From Flammeovirgaceae bacterium UBA4659 (GTDB lineage Bacteria; Bacteroidota; Bacteroidia; Cytophagales; Cyclobacteriaceae), in assembly GCA_002405445.1 (NCBI GenBank), contig DHLV01000166.1, forward strand, positions 9,451 to 15,108: 5,658 nt of DNA, in the 5' to 3' direction. The translations under genes and the position numbers were made by a program. The notes below the pieces were generated by a model that was not told the origin of the DNA, ran no database searches, and worked only from the letters and a program-made list of their open reading frames with translations. Positions 1 through 5,658 of this stretch are shown one piece after another; position 1 is the stretch's first letter; every line of letters begins with the position of its first letter.

Positions 1-43
1 GAACTGTTGGTAGTCGCAGAAAAGGTTGCTTAAAGTTGGAAAC
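1..43. other. Short non-coding edge downstream of the GT9 gene
   Basis: After the GT9 TAA stop, 43 nt remain to the window edge. On the minus strand they contain no ATG or GTG, so the tight stop/start chain of the cluster ends here. A 5-bp AT-only inverted repeat (33-37 with 41-45) is too weak and lacks the following U-tract expected of an intrinsic terminator. Whether the operon continues cannot be told. Confidence 0.5.
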
Positions 44-1213
44 TTAGGTTTGCTTAATGATGTCGTCATCTATCAGGCGCAGCACGTCTTCCACTTCAAT
101 TTCTTCCATGCAATTTTTTTTCGGGAAAATACATTTCAATTGGAGGCATGGACTACAGGGAAACTTTTCCGCTTTTTTTACATACTTACCCTTTGAGTTT
201 AACGGTCGCCACATGGTTTCATCACCCGGTCCAAATAACGCTACCACCGGTTTATCTAGGCAGGCAGCCAAGTTCACGGGACCACTATCCAAGCCGATGA
301 ATTGATTACAATTAGTAACCAATTGAACCAACTCCTCAAAGCTTGTGGTTTTGAAAACCACTTTGTTGGCTGGGGATACCCCGACAGCTATCTCTGCAAT
401 TATACTTTCTTCACTAGGTCCACCAATAACATGAATATGTTGATAAATTGACATCTTCTGCAGATAGTCAATAAGTGCGATCCATTTTTCTGTTGACCAC
501 CTTCTGTACTCCCAACCTCCCCCAACGTGAATCACTAAATTCAAAGTGTTGTTTTGGATTTTCAGTAGCCTATCTGGAATAAAAGAAGGAAACTTAACCG
601 GGAACAATTCGGTTTCTTCATAATTAATTACTCTCAACAAATCCAGATTCCACTCATATCGATGTCGATAAGTACTTACATTCTTTTTGTGAGTCAAAAG
701 GTGCCCGGCTAAATTGATATTGGAGTGGAGATAGTTCGTGTAGCCAACACGAATCTTACATCCTGCCAAGACGAGTAGAATTTGAGAACGTATGTCTCCG
801 CGTGTGTCGATACCTAAGTCAAATTGGAAATTTCGCAATTTCAACGTTTGCCTGATAGACGCTATTAATTTGGTGACTCGCATTTTTTTTCCACTTTGCA
901 CTGACCAGGGGAAGTCTGAGAAAAAAACCTTGTAGATTCTGCTATCAAACTCCAACACTTTACCGCTACTGAATTTTGTAAGCACAAAAATCTTAGCGTT
1001 TGGGTGTCTTGTCAGCAATGGGTGAATGAGCGGTGTTAACGATAAAATGTCTCCCATTTGAAAAGGTTCAACCAACAGTATACTTTGAATCGGTTGTCGG
1101 AAAGTACTTCTTTGCTTTGATAAAAAAACGAGGAAAAGAATTGAAAGCTTCTCCAAGATCAAACTGAAGACGACTTTTTTCTTTGAATACTTGCGCACTT
1201 GTGTTGGCATCAT
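44..1213 (-). CDS. Glycosyltransferase family 9 protein (ADP-heptose:LPS heptosyltransferase-like)
   Basis: A 389-residue GT-B fold protein. GT9 enzymes transfer heptose or related sugars to LPS core or other glycans on the cytoplasmic face of the inner membrane. The MGDILSLTPLI motif (53-63) holds Asp55, matching the catalytic Asp of WaaC. The C-terminal half has IHVGGGWEYRRWSTEKW (228-244), VIGGPSEES (262-270), and the donor-site stretch GLDSGPVNLAA (307-317) followed by PVVALFGPGD (332-341). A four-Cys tail (C353, C356, C361, C368: CxxC-x4-C-x6-C) is common in GT9 proteins. Oddities: Asn314 stands where the family usually has His in DSGP.HLA, and about 40 residues precede the core, including a hydrophobic segment (14-32) after a Lys-rich stretch that may sit on the membrane. 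The start ATG 1213 overlaps the upstream TGA. The stop is TAA. The gene is AT-richer than its neighbour. Heptose as donor is not proven. Confidence 0.9.
   Translation of the reverse strand: MMPTQVRKYSKKKVVFSLILEKLSILFLVFLSKQRSTFRQPIQSILLVEPFQMGDILSLTPLIHPLLTRHPNAKIFVLTKFSSGKVLEFDSRIYKVFFSDFPWSVQSGKKMRVTKLIASIRQTLKLRNFQFDLGIDTRGDIRSQILLVLAGCKIRVGYTNYLHSNINLAGHLLTHKKNVSTYRHRYEWNLDLLRVINYEETELFPVKFPSFIPDRLLKIQNNTLNLVIHVGGGWEYRRWSTEKWIALIDYLQKMSIYQHIHVIGGPSEESIIAEIAVGVSPANKVVFKTTSFEELVQLVTNCNQFIGLDSGPVNLAACLDKPVVALFGPGDETMWRPLNSKGKYVKKAEKFPCSPCLQLKCIFPKKNCMEEIEVEDVLRLIDDDIIKQT
1208..1213 (-). promoter_or_regulatory. Stop/start overlap GT26-GT9 (ATGATG)
   Basis: The GT26 TGA is embedded in ATGATG, the same layout as at gmd-fcl and polymerase-GT26, with no Shine-Dalgarno sequence upstream. 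It supports ATG 1213 (or 1210) as the GT9 start, rather than the in-frame upstream extension that would overlap GT26 by a further 12 codons. Confidence 0.7.
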
Positions 1214-1965
1214 TTGGAACTGCGAACTAATTGCTTCATCAAAAGCCAAACAAAAAGTGTGTTCGTAACCGCATAGCGTTTAAATAGTCGTTTGGGTTCT
1301 TGTGCCAATCGAAAGACCCATTCCAAACCAACATTGCGCATCCAAACCGGTGCTCTTTTGGCGCTACCTGTATACAAACCAAACGCCCCGCCCACGCCCA
1401 GCAGCACTGCATTTATTTGACCCGAGTGTTGTGCCATCCAGGTTTCTTGCTTGGGGCAACCCAGACCAACCAACACAATGTGTGCTCCTGAATCGTTGAT
1501 CTGCTGAATGTATTGTTGATTCTCGTGTTCGCTAAGCGCACGAAACGGTGGAGAGATTTTTCCCGCCAATCGCAAATTGGCATACTTTGTTTTAATCAAG
1601 GCCTCCAGTCTCAACAAAATTTCATCGGTGGAGCCGAACAAGAAAACAGATAATCTTTCGCGATCGCATGATTCTAACACATCCGGCATAAAGTCCATTC
1701 CGGCTATCCGTTCTTGCCTAATACCATAAAGCCACTTCAACGCAAAAACCAACGGCATACCATCGGTAAATGCAAAAGTAGCGTTGTTCACCATTTGTTG
1801 AAAAGCTATGGAGCGGTGCGCCTCGATGGCCATATGCACATTTGAAAAACATGCGTAACTCGGTTGGTGCCGCTTGCCCAAAGTGATTACCTGCTGCAAC
1901 GCGTTCGCATAGTCAACTATGCTCACATCAATAGAAACCACTCGCTTGCGGATAATCTCCATCAT
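1210..1965 (-). CDS. WecG/TagA/CpsF family glycosyltransferase (GT26)
   Basis: A 251-residue protein, the usual size for the family (about 240-250). These membrane-associated enzymes add a sugar, typically an N-acetylmannosamine derivative, to an undecaprenyl-diphosphate-linked acceptor on the cytoplasmic face. Visible motifs: CFSNVHM (39-45), TDGMPLV (67-73) with Asp68 at the position of the catalytic Asp of TagA, R86-IAGMDF (86-92), FGS (110-112), VGLGCPKQETWM (166-177) with Gln173, and GVGGAFGLYTG (190-200). The C-terminal RAPVWM, GLEWVFRL and EPKRLFKRY segment (204-231) is the Arg-rich appendage that holds the family at the membrane, and it is intact. The start is ATG 1965, overlapping the upstream TGA as ATGA. 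A second ATG follows at 1962. The frame stays open for 63 more codons upstream, but that part lies inside the polymerase gene and adds no family sequence. Donor sugar is not predictable. Confidence 0.93.
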   Translation of the reverse strand: MMEIIRKRVVSIDVSIVDYANALQQVITLGKRHQPSYACFSNVHMAIEAHRSIAFQQMVNNATFAFTDGMPLVFALKWLYGIRQERIAGMDFMPDVLESCDRERLSVFLFGSTDEILLRLEALIKTKYANLRLAGKISPPFRALSEHENQQYIQQINDSGAHIVLVGLGCPKQETWMAQHSGQINAVLLGVGGAFGLYTGSAKRAPVWMRNVGLEWVFRLAQEPKRLFKRYAVTNTLFVWLLMKQLVRSSK

Positions 1966-1971
1966 TTTTTT
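1960..1971 (-). promoter_or_regulatory. Stop/start overlap polymerase-GT26, preceded by A7 tract
   Basis: The coding strand reads seven A then TGATGG. The TGA ends the polymerase, and ATG 1965 or ATG 1962 starts the GT26 gene. In the polymerase frame the tract is phased A AAA AAA, a known type of -1 slippery heptamer; a -1 slip would pass directly into the GT26 frame. The A-rich, Shine-Dalgarno-free context also fits a Bacteroidota-style initiation region, which is the simpler reading. Confidence 0.6.
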
Positions 1972-3227
1972 GAAGTTACAGGGGAACGAAATCCCCAAGC
2001 TGCCATCACAGTTAAGAATGAAAAAGCAAGGACGCCCTTGTTCGTCTCGAGCATTGACTCTGTCAACATAGAAAAAAGCAACACACCCATCAAACTCAAC
2101 AGCATCCAATTTTGCCAGTGACCGCGCATCAGCCAAACCATCGCCCAAAGCCAAACCACCAACCCAATGAGTCCAAAGTTGACGGCTACCTGCAAGTACT
2201 GATTGTGAGCATTGAACCGGTTGTATTTACCCGCTAACACAAAATTACGGTTGAGGTAAGCGTTTTGAAGAGCATCTTGGCCATCACCCGTGCCCACACC
2301 CAACAATGGGTTTTCTTTGACAACATCCATCGCACATACCCAAATAGCTCTGCGCAAAGCCACTCCATTCAAAGGTTTTCCAGTTTCCGGATTATCATTC
2401 AATGGATTTTCTTTGCTCTGCTCAGACAGCGCTTCAATTATTCTTCCTTTAAGTACCGGAAAAGTACTGACGGCAATCGCCAGGCAAGTAAACATAATAA
2501 CTAGTGCCACGTAAATCCTCCTGCTTTTTGCGCGCACGGTATAAACTGCCATGAGCACCGCCAACGCAATCCACAGCTGCTTCACCCCTAACAATAACAC
2601 CATCACAGCCAGAAACAGAATTGTCAGCATCGAAGTGCGAATAGAAAAGAAATCCGATAGCACACATTTGGTAAAAACATGCTCTGCCAGTATCACAATA
2701 GAACCCAAACATAATACAGCCAACACATAAGGGTACAAGTCAATCACTGTGGACTCTACCAACTCCCGTGAGAAAAAAAATGTGCTGGATCCGGTTGCTG
2801 CATAACGCGTGAAAGCGACAGCCAAACAAATTACACAGGCCAACAACACTCCAAAAATTAAACTCGCAAAAATCCCCTTCGACTCCTTTAGCCAATCCAC
2901 CGGAACAGTAAAGTAAACCAAAGGGATCAGAAGCAATAAAACCTTTTGTTGGATGCGAAAAAAAGCCTCTGAAAAATTGGATGTGAGTAAAAGTCCGAAT
3001 AACGCCAACACAAAAACACATGACCATTTCAGCACCTCTGCGATTATTTGCCTGGAAAAAATTTTCGGCAGCGCAGCTAACCAAACGAGTGCAAGCAAAA
3101 TGGAAAGGGTTGAATTGATGCCCACCGGGAATGGTATGGAAAAGGCAATGGCAAAAGACAACCAACGAAAAAGTTGTTGTTGCCACCAAGTAGTTAAGTT
3201 TATAAATACAAAAGACTGCTGTTGCAT
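1962..3227 (-). CDS. O-antigen polymerase/ligase family protein (Wzy_C domain; Wzy or WaaL)
   Basis: A polytopic inner-membrane protein of 421 residues (422 if the GTG at 3230 is used), with about 10-11 membrane helices. A long hydrophilic, probably periplasmic loop runs from about residue 262 to 348. The loop contains RRAIW (R293/R294), NPLLGVGTGDGQDAL (308-321) and AHNQYL (341-346), followed by a GLIG helix (353-356); numbering is from the GTG. This is the Wzy_C/O-antigen ligase pattern, with conserved Arg and His proposed to act on the lipid-linked donor. The C-terminal LTESMLETNKG segment also fits. The sequence cannot separate Wzy polymerase from WaaL-type ligase; location inside a repeat-unit cluster next to a flippase favours Wzy. 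The ATG at 3227 is preferred over the GTG one codon upstream because it forms TGATG with the flippase stop. The TGA stop follows an A7 tract and overlaps the next start. Confidence 0.86.
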   Translation of the reverse strand: MQQQSFVFINLTTWWQQQLFRWLSFAIAFSIPFPVGINSTLSILLALVWLAALPKIFSRQIIAEVLKWSCVFVLALFGLLLTSNFSEAFFRIQQKVLLLLIPLVYFTVPVDWLKESKGIFASLIFGVLLACVICLAVAFTRYAATGSSTFFFSRELVESTVIDLYPYVLAVLCLGSIVILAEHVFTKCVLSDFFSIRTSMLTILFLAVMVLLLGVKQLWIALAVLMAVYTVRAKSRRIYVALVIMFTCLAIAVSTFPVLKGRIIEALSEQSKENPLNDNPETGKPLNGVALRRAIWVCAMDVVKENPLLGVGTGDGQDALQNAYLNRNFVLAGKYNRFNAHNQYLQVAVNFGLIGLVVWLWAMVWLMRGHWQNWMLLSLMGVLLFSMLTESMLETNKGVLAFSFLTVMAAWGFRSPVTSKK

Positions 3228-3230
3228 CAC
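3225..3230 (-). promoter_or_regulatory. Stop/start overlap flippase-polymerase (GTGATG)
   Basis: The flippase TGA sits inside GTGATG, giving a GTGA overlap or a TGATG overlap with the polymerase start. The preceding GTGAGTGAGTGA run is a short direct repeat with only weak resemblance to a ribosome binding site. Translational coupling is inferred. Confidence 0.7.
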
Positions 3231-4549
3231 TCACTCACTGGGTTAGGTAACACAAGGTTCTTGCGATTAAAAATAAACAAGACGGCCGCCAATACCGTAA
3301 ACGATGCCAAATAGACAGTCAAAACGTCTCCCCATAAAAGTTGCAACGAAATCGGCAATAACAAACTCAAAGATACGACAATCAAAAAAAGCATGCGCTG
3401 CGTGATTTGCTCGCCTGAAAAAAAATTGGCAGCCAGGGTAATCGAGAAAAACAACTCGCCAAATAACAAGGCAGCCACCACCACTTCAGGCTCTTTGATA
3501 AACTGAAATAAAATAAGAAACGCGGTGACGCTTATTGCAACAGCAATAACGGCCAATTTCATCAATGCCACATCTTTCCTTTCTAAAAGCACGCGCGTGT
3601 TGCCGCTACTAAAAACGCTAAAGACAACAGCGGCCAATCCCAAACCGGCAAATAGTAGCTGGTGATCTAAAAATTGAGATCCAAAAACCAAAGGAATGAT
3701 TGTGCGAGGAAAAATAGCAAGTGTTCCGAAAAACATAACAGCCAACATCATGGCAATCTTATCAATACGAATACAAACAGCCTCTTCATTCATTCTGTTC
3801 ACAAAACCTTGCTGGATTACTCTTATACCGCCTTTAAAAATCAAATAAAATTTAAGCGCCACAAATGACACAACAAATTGATCAGGCGTAAAAAAAGGTT
3901 GAGCTAGCATTAATATCCCTAGCCCAAAAAAGTAAAACGCAATGTTGATAATCCCAATGGGCACCGTCTTAAGGTACAACTGCAGCGATTTCAAGCTTAT
4001 TCGGTATTGAAATGGTACTCCGAGCCAAAAGTAAATCAGCCCATTAGACACCAAATAAACCAATGCAGTTGCTAGGGCATACACAAGAAACACGTGGCCA
4101 GAAAAGTAAACTGCGGCAATAAGGGAGACGCCCAACGGAAAAACGACCCGTAAAAAAGCTGTAAAGGCACCCAACGTAGCTAACCCGCGTGCGTAAAGCG
4201 CATAATCTGCGCTCGCGGCCAATAAGGGTGCCATTGCAAAGTAGAAATAATATTCTTTGAGAACTCCGACTAGCGTCAGAGATAGCAACAATACCGCCAT
4301 CGTCTCACGGGCCGCTTGTGCCTCCACCAAATCTTTCCGCCAATCTGAAGAAAATGAAATATTTCGAATTGCTTCCGTCTGCATCCCAAACCCAATTAAT
4401 CCTATCAAGAATTGTATCAGCGAATCAAGCTCGGCAATCTTCGCCACTTGATTGACTTCGGCTTGAGCTGCTAAGTATTTGAGTGCTAAAACTGAAAAAC
4501 CATATGCAGCACCTGTTAGTGCAAATAAAATGGCTATTCGTTTAATCAC
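3227..4549 (-). CDS. Wzx-type polysaccharide flippase (MATE/PST-like, polytopic membrane protein)
   Basis: A 440-residue, very hydrophobic protein with roughly 12-14 membrane segments spread along its whole length, for example near residues 5-25, 126-149, 152-176, 195-219, 265-289, 328-350, 384-405 and 408-427. Size, topology and position between sugar-nucleotide genes and a polymerase/ligase fit a Wzx-like exporter that moves undecaprenyl-diphosphate-linked oligosaccharide across the inner membrane. No short motif is diagnostic, so the call rests on topology and context. The start is GTG at 4549. It is forced: an in-frame TAG (the fcl stop) lies two codons upstream, and the next in-frame ATG is codon 56, past the first membrane helix. 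There is no Shine-Dalgarno sequence. Fcl and this gene share a reading frame, separated by TAG and one codon. The TGA stop overlaps the next gene. A general PST transporter for another lipid-linked glycan is the main alternative. Confidence 0.85.
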   Translation of the reverse strand: MIKRIAILFALTGAAYGFSVLALKYLAAQAEVNQVAKIAELDSLIQFLIGLIGFGMQTEAIRNISFSSDWRKDLVEAQAARETMAVLLLSLTLVGVLKEYYFYFAMAPLLAASADYALYARGLATLGAFTAFLRVVFPLGVSLIAAVYFSGHVFLVYALATALVYLVSNGLIYFWLGVPFQYRISLKSLQLYLKTVPIGIINIAFYFFGLGILMLAQPFFTPDQFVVSFVALKFYLIFKGGIRVIQQGFVNRMNEEAVCIRIDKIAMMLAVMFFGTLAIFPRTIIPLVFGSQFLDHQLLFAGLGLAAVVFSVFSSGNTRVLLERKDVALMKLAVIAVAISVTAFLILFQFIKEPEVVVAALLFGELFFSITLAANFFSGEQITQRMLFLIVVSLSLLLPISLQLLWGDVLTVYLASFTVLAAVLFIFNRKNLVLPNPVSE

Positions 4550-4552
4550 AGG

Positions 4553-5494
4553 CTACACTTTTGTGTATTCGTAAGCTTTAATTAAATCATACACTTGCGC
4601 CAATCCTGCTTGCAACGAAATTTTTGGCATCCAACCTAATCGTTTCAGCTTTGAAGAATCCATTAATTTACGCGGAGTGCCATCGGGTTTTGTGGCATCG
4701 AAAACGATTTTTACGGGCACACCAACAGTCTCTTGAACCATTTGTGCAAGCTCTTTTATGCTTATTTCTTCCCCAGTTCCTATGTTAATGAACTCTTGCT
4801 CCGAATAGTTTTTCATAACAAACAAAGAGGCGTCAGCCAAGTCATCGACATGCATGAACTCGCGCAGTGGCGTACCGGTTCCCCATACTTCCACCAATGG
4901 CGCGCTGTTTTTCTTGGCTTCGTGAAACTTACGGATGAGGGCAGGAATAACATGCGAGTTATTCAAATCATAATTATCGTTAGGGCCGTATAAGTTCGTT
5001 GGCATCGCACTGATGAAATCACATCCATACTGCCTGCGATAATTTTCGCAGAGTTTTATCCCAGCAATTTTTGCAATAGCATAGGGCTCGTTGGTTTCTT
5101 CTAAGTAGCCTGAAAGCAAGTGCTTTTCTTGCAAGGGCTGAGGCGCCATCTTTGGATAAATGCAGGAGGAACCCAAAAATAGAAGCTTCTTTACTTTATG
5201 AACGAAAGCTTGATGAATTACATTGCTCTCAATCATCAGGTTCTCGTACAAAAAGTCAGCACGGTAAACATTGTTAGCCATGATGCCGCCTACTTTGGCG
5301 GCTGCCAAAAAAACGTAGTCAGGGCGTTCGGCAGAAAAAAAAGCTTCGACTTGAGCTTGATTTCTCAAGTCTAGTTCGGATGAAGTTCGATAGACTAAAT
5401 TTTGATAACCCTCAGCTTGAAGCTTTCTGAGAATAGCCGAACCTACCATTCCCCGATGTCCAGCAACGTATATTTTTGCGTGCTTCTCCATCAT
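4553..5494 (-). CDS. fcl: GDP-L-fucose synthase (GDP-4-keto-6-deoxymannose 3,5-epimerase/4-reductase)
   Basis: A complete 313-residue protein, the normal length for Fcl/WcaG. It epimerises GDP-4-keto-6-deoxy-D-mannose at C3 and C5, then reduces C4 with NADPH to give GDP-L-fucose in the cytoplasm. The Rossmann motif GHRGMVG is at residues 12-18, followed by [12 protein letters not shown] near 64-75. The catalytic residues line up with the E. coli enzyme at a constant offset of two: Ser109 and Cys111 in LGSSCIYP, Tyr138 and Lys142 in EPYAIAK, and His181 in [18 protein letters not shown] (165-174), [15 protein letters not shown] (204-218) and [11 protein letters not shown] (269-279) are also intact. 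Two adjacent ATGs (5494 and 5491) are possible starts. The first is chosen because it overlaps the gmd stop and aligns with E. coli Fcl. The stop is TAG. No substitutions suggest loss of activity. Confidence 0.97.
   Translation of the reverse strand: MMEKHAKIYVAGHRGMVGSAILRKLQAEGYQNLVYRTSSELDLRNQAQVEAFFSAERPDYVFLAAAKVGGIMANNVYRADFLYENLMIESNVIHQAFVHKVKKLLFLGSSCIYPKMAPQPLQEKHLLSGYLEETNEPYAIAKIAGIKLCENYRRQYGCDFISAMPTNLYGPNDNYDLNNSHVIPALIRKFHEAKKNSAPLVEVWGTGTPLREFMHVDDLADASLFVMKNYSEQEFINIGTGEEISIKELAQMVQETVGVPVKIVFDATKPDGTPRKLMDSSKLKRLGWMPKISLQAGLAQVYDLIKAYEYTKV
5489..5494 (-). promoter_or_regulatory. Stop/start overlap gmd-fcl (ATGATG)
   Basis: The gmd TGA sits inside a tandem ATGATG, so either ATG overlaps the stop, by 4 nt (ATGA) or 1 nt (TGATG). 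No Shine-Dalgarno sequence lies within 15 nt upstream. This arrangement suggests fcl is translated by ribosomes finishing gmd. The coupling itself is inferred. Confidence 0.75.
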
Positions 5495-5658
5495 TCGTGG
5501 TATTGAAGAATTTTATGGCCGCCTTCGCGTAAATAATTGTCACGTTTAAACAATTCTAAGTCGCTTTTCACCATGTCTTCGATCAATGCGTCTAAGTTAT
5601 ACTTGAGCTCCCATTTCAATTCTTTTTTTGCTTTACTGGCATCACCTATCAACAGCTC
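5491..5658 (-). CDS. gmd: GDP-mannose 4,6-dehydratase, C-terminal part only
   Basis: This is the last 55 codons plus TGA stop of a gene whose 5' part lies beyond the right edge. The frame is open from the window boundary. The tail reads [15 protein letters not shown], then a helix with [15 protein letters not shown], then an LREGGH segment. This matches the C-terminal end of Gmd, where the LLGDPTKAK..LGW motif is followed by a MV.SDLE helix. Gmd is a cytoplasmic NADP-dependent short-chain dehydrogenase/reductase that converts GDP-D-mannose to GDP-4-keto-6-deoxy-D-mannose, the substrate of the next gene. The family is usually about 345-375 residues, so only about 15% is visible and the active site cannot be checked. 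The stop overlaps the fcl start (ATGA). Adjacency to fcl is the classic arrangement and strongly supports the call. Confidence 0.95.
   Translation of the reverse strand, partial: ELLIGDASKAKKELKWELKYNLDALIEDMVKSDLELFKRDNYLREGGHKILQYHE

Noticed and set aside
1..33. A plus-strand frame ending in TAA at 31-33, which could be the tail of a convergent gene.
   Set aside because: Only ten codons are visible and they match nothing I can recognise. A short open stretch like this is expected by chance.
33..45. Small inverted repeat (aagtt / aactt with a 3-base loop) at the end of the GT9 gene.
   Set aside because: The stem is five mostly A-T pairs and is not followed by a T-tract on the minus strand, so it is not a credible terminator.
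883..890. Homopolymer runs of eight (883-890, 114-121, 5335-5342) as possible phase-variation tracts.
   Set aside because: They are A/T runs inside intact Lys or Phe codons, of a length expected in AT-rich DNA, and none interrupts a gene. Only the A7 at the polymerase stop has a special position.
1214..1249. The GT9 frame extends 12 codons upstream into the GT26 gene with a possible alternative start.
   Set aside because: The ATG overlapping the GT26 stop matches the junction pattern of the cluster, and the extension carries no recognisable motif.
1864..2121. Plus-strand open frames of 60-97 codons (for example here and at 2953-3246).
   Set aside because: All lie antisense to well-supported genes and show no recognisable domain, no initiation context and no conserved motif.
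1966..2154. The GT26 frame stays open 63 codons upstream, within the polymerase gene on the same strand.
   Set aside because: The extra sequence has no GT26-family similarity that I can see, has no membrane or signal character, and overlaps codons for conserved polymerase C-terminal helices. The ATGATG at the stop gives a normal-length enzyme.
2740..3234. A 164-codon open frame on the minus strand overlapping the polymerase gene.
   Set aside because: It lies in another frame of a gene with clear Wzy_C motifs and long hydrophobic helices. Its translation is Cys- and Phe-rich without family character, so it is a shadow.
5491..5658. Possibility that the right-edge fragment is a gmd pseudogene remnant.
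   Set aside because: It is open from the edge to a stop that overlaps fcl exactly, and it carries the normal C-terminal motifs of Gmd, so truncation is due to the window boundary.

Overview
The window is a compact run of envelope polysaccharide genes, all on the minus strand, so it is transcribed from right to left. In transcription order it holds: the last 55 codons of gmd (GDP-mannose 4,6-dehydratase), a complete fcl (GDP-L-fucose synthase), a Wzx-type polysaccharide flippase, a Wzy/WaaL-type O-antigen polymerase or ligase, a WecG/TagA/CpsF-family glycosyltransferase (GT26), and a GT9 (ADP-heptose:LPS heptosyltransferase-like) glycosyltransferase. About 99% of the window is coding. The only non-coding stretch longer than a few bases is the 43 nt at the left edge, downstream of the last gene.

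How the genes fit together: Gmd and Fcl make GDP-L-fucose from GDP-mannose in the cytoplasm. The GT26 and GT9 enzymes would add sugars to an undecaprenyl-linked repeat unit. The flippase would move the unit across the inner membrane, and the Wzy_C-domain protein would polymerise it or ligate it in the periplasm. This is a Wzx/Wzy-type O-antigen, capsule or exopolysaccharide locus. The initiating phosphoglycosyltransferase, chain-length and export proteins, and a clear fucosyltransferase are not in the window.

Organism: probably Bacteroidota, by inference. Starts lack Shine-Dalgarno sequences, DNA is moderately AT-rich, and the polymerase/ligase carries the GVGTGD...AHNQYLQ and LTES.LE..KG.LAF motif style that I associate with that phylum. 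A Gram-negative of another phylum cannot be excluded.

The most notable structural point is that four of the five gene junctions are nearly identical: a TGA stop embedded in a tandem start (ATGATG or GTGATG), with no spacer. The exception is fcl/flippase, which has a TAG stop, a 3-nt gap and a forced GTG start. One of the tandem-start junctions (polymerase/GT26) also carries an A7 tract in the right phase for -1 slippage. The last gene (GT9) is clearly more AT-rich than its neighbour. I see no mobile element, tRNA, rRNA, CRISPR array or convincing terminator, and no sign of a new type of system: this is a recognisable polysaccharide locus with some unusual details.
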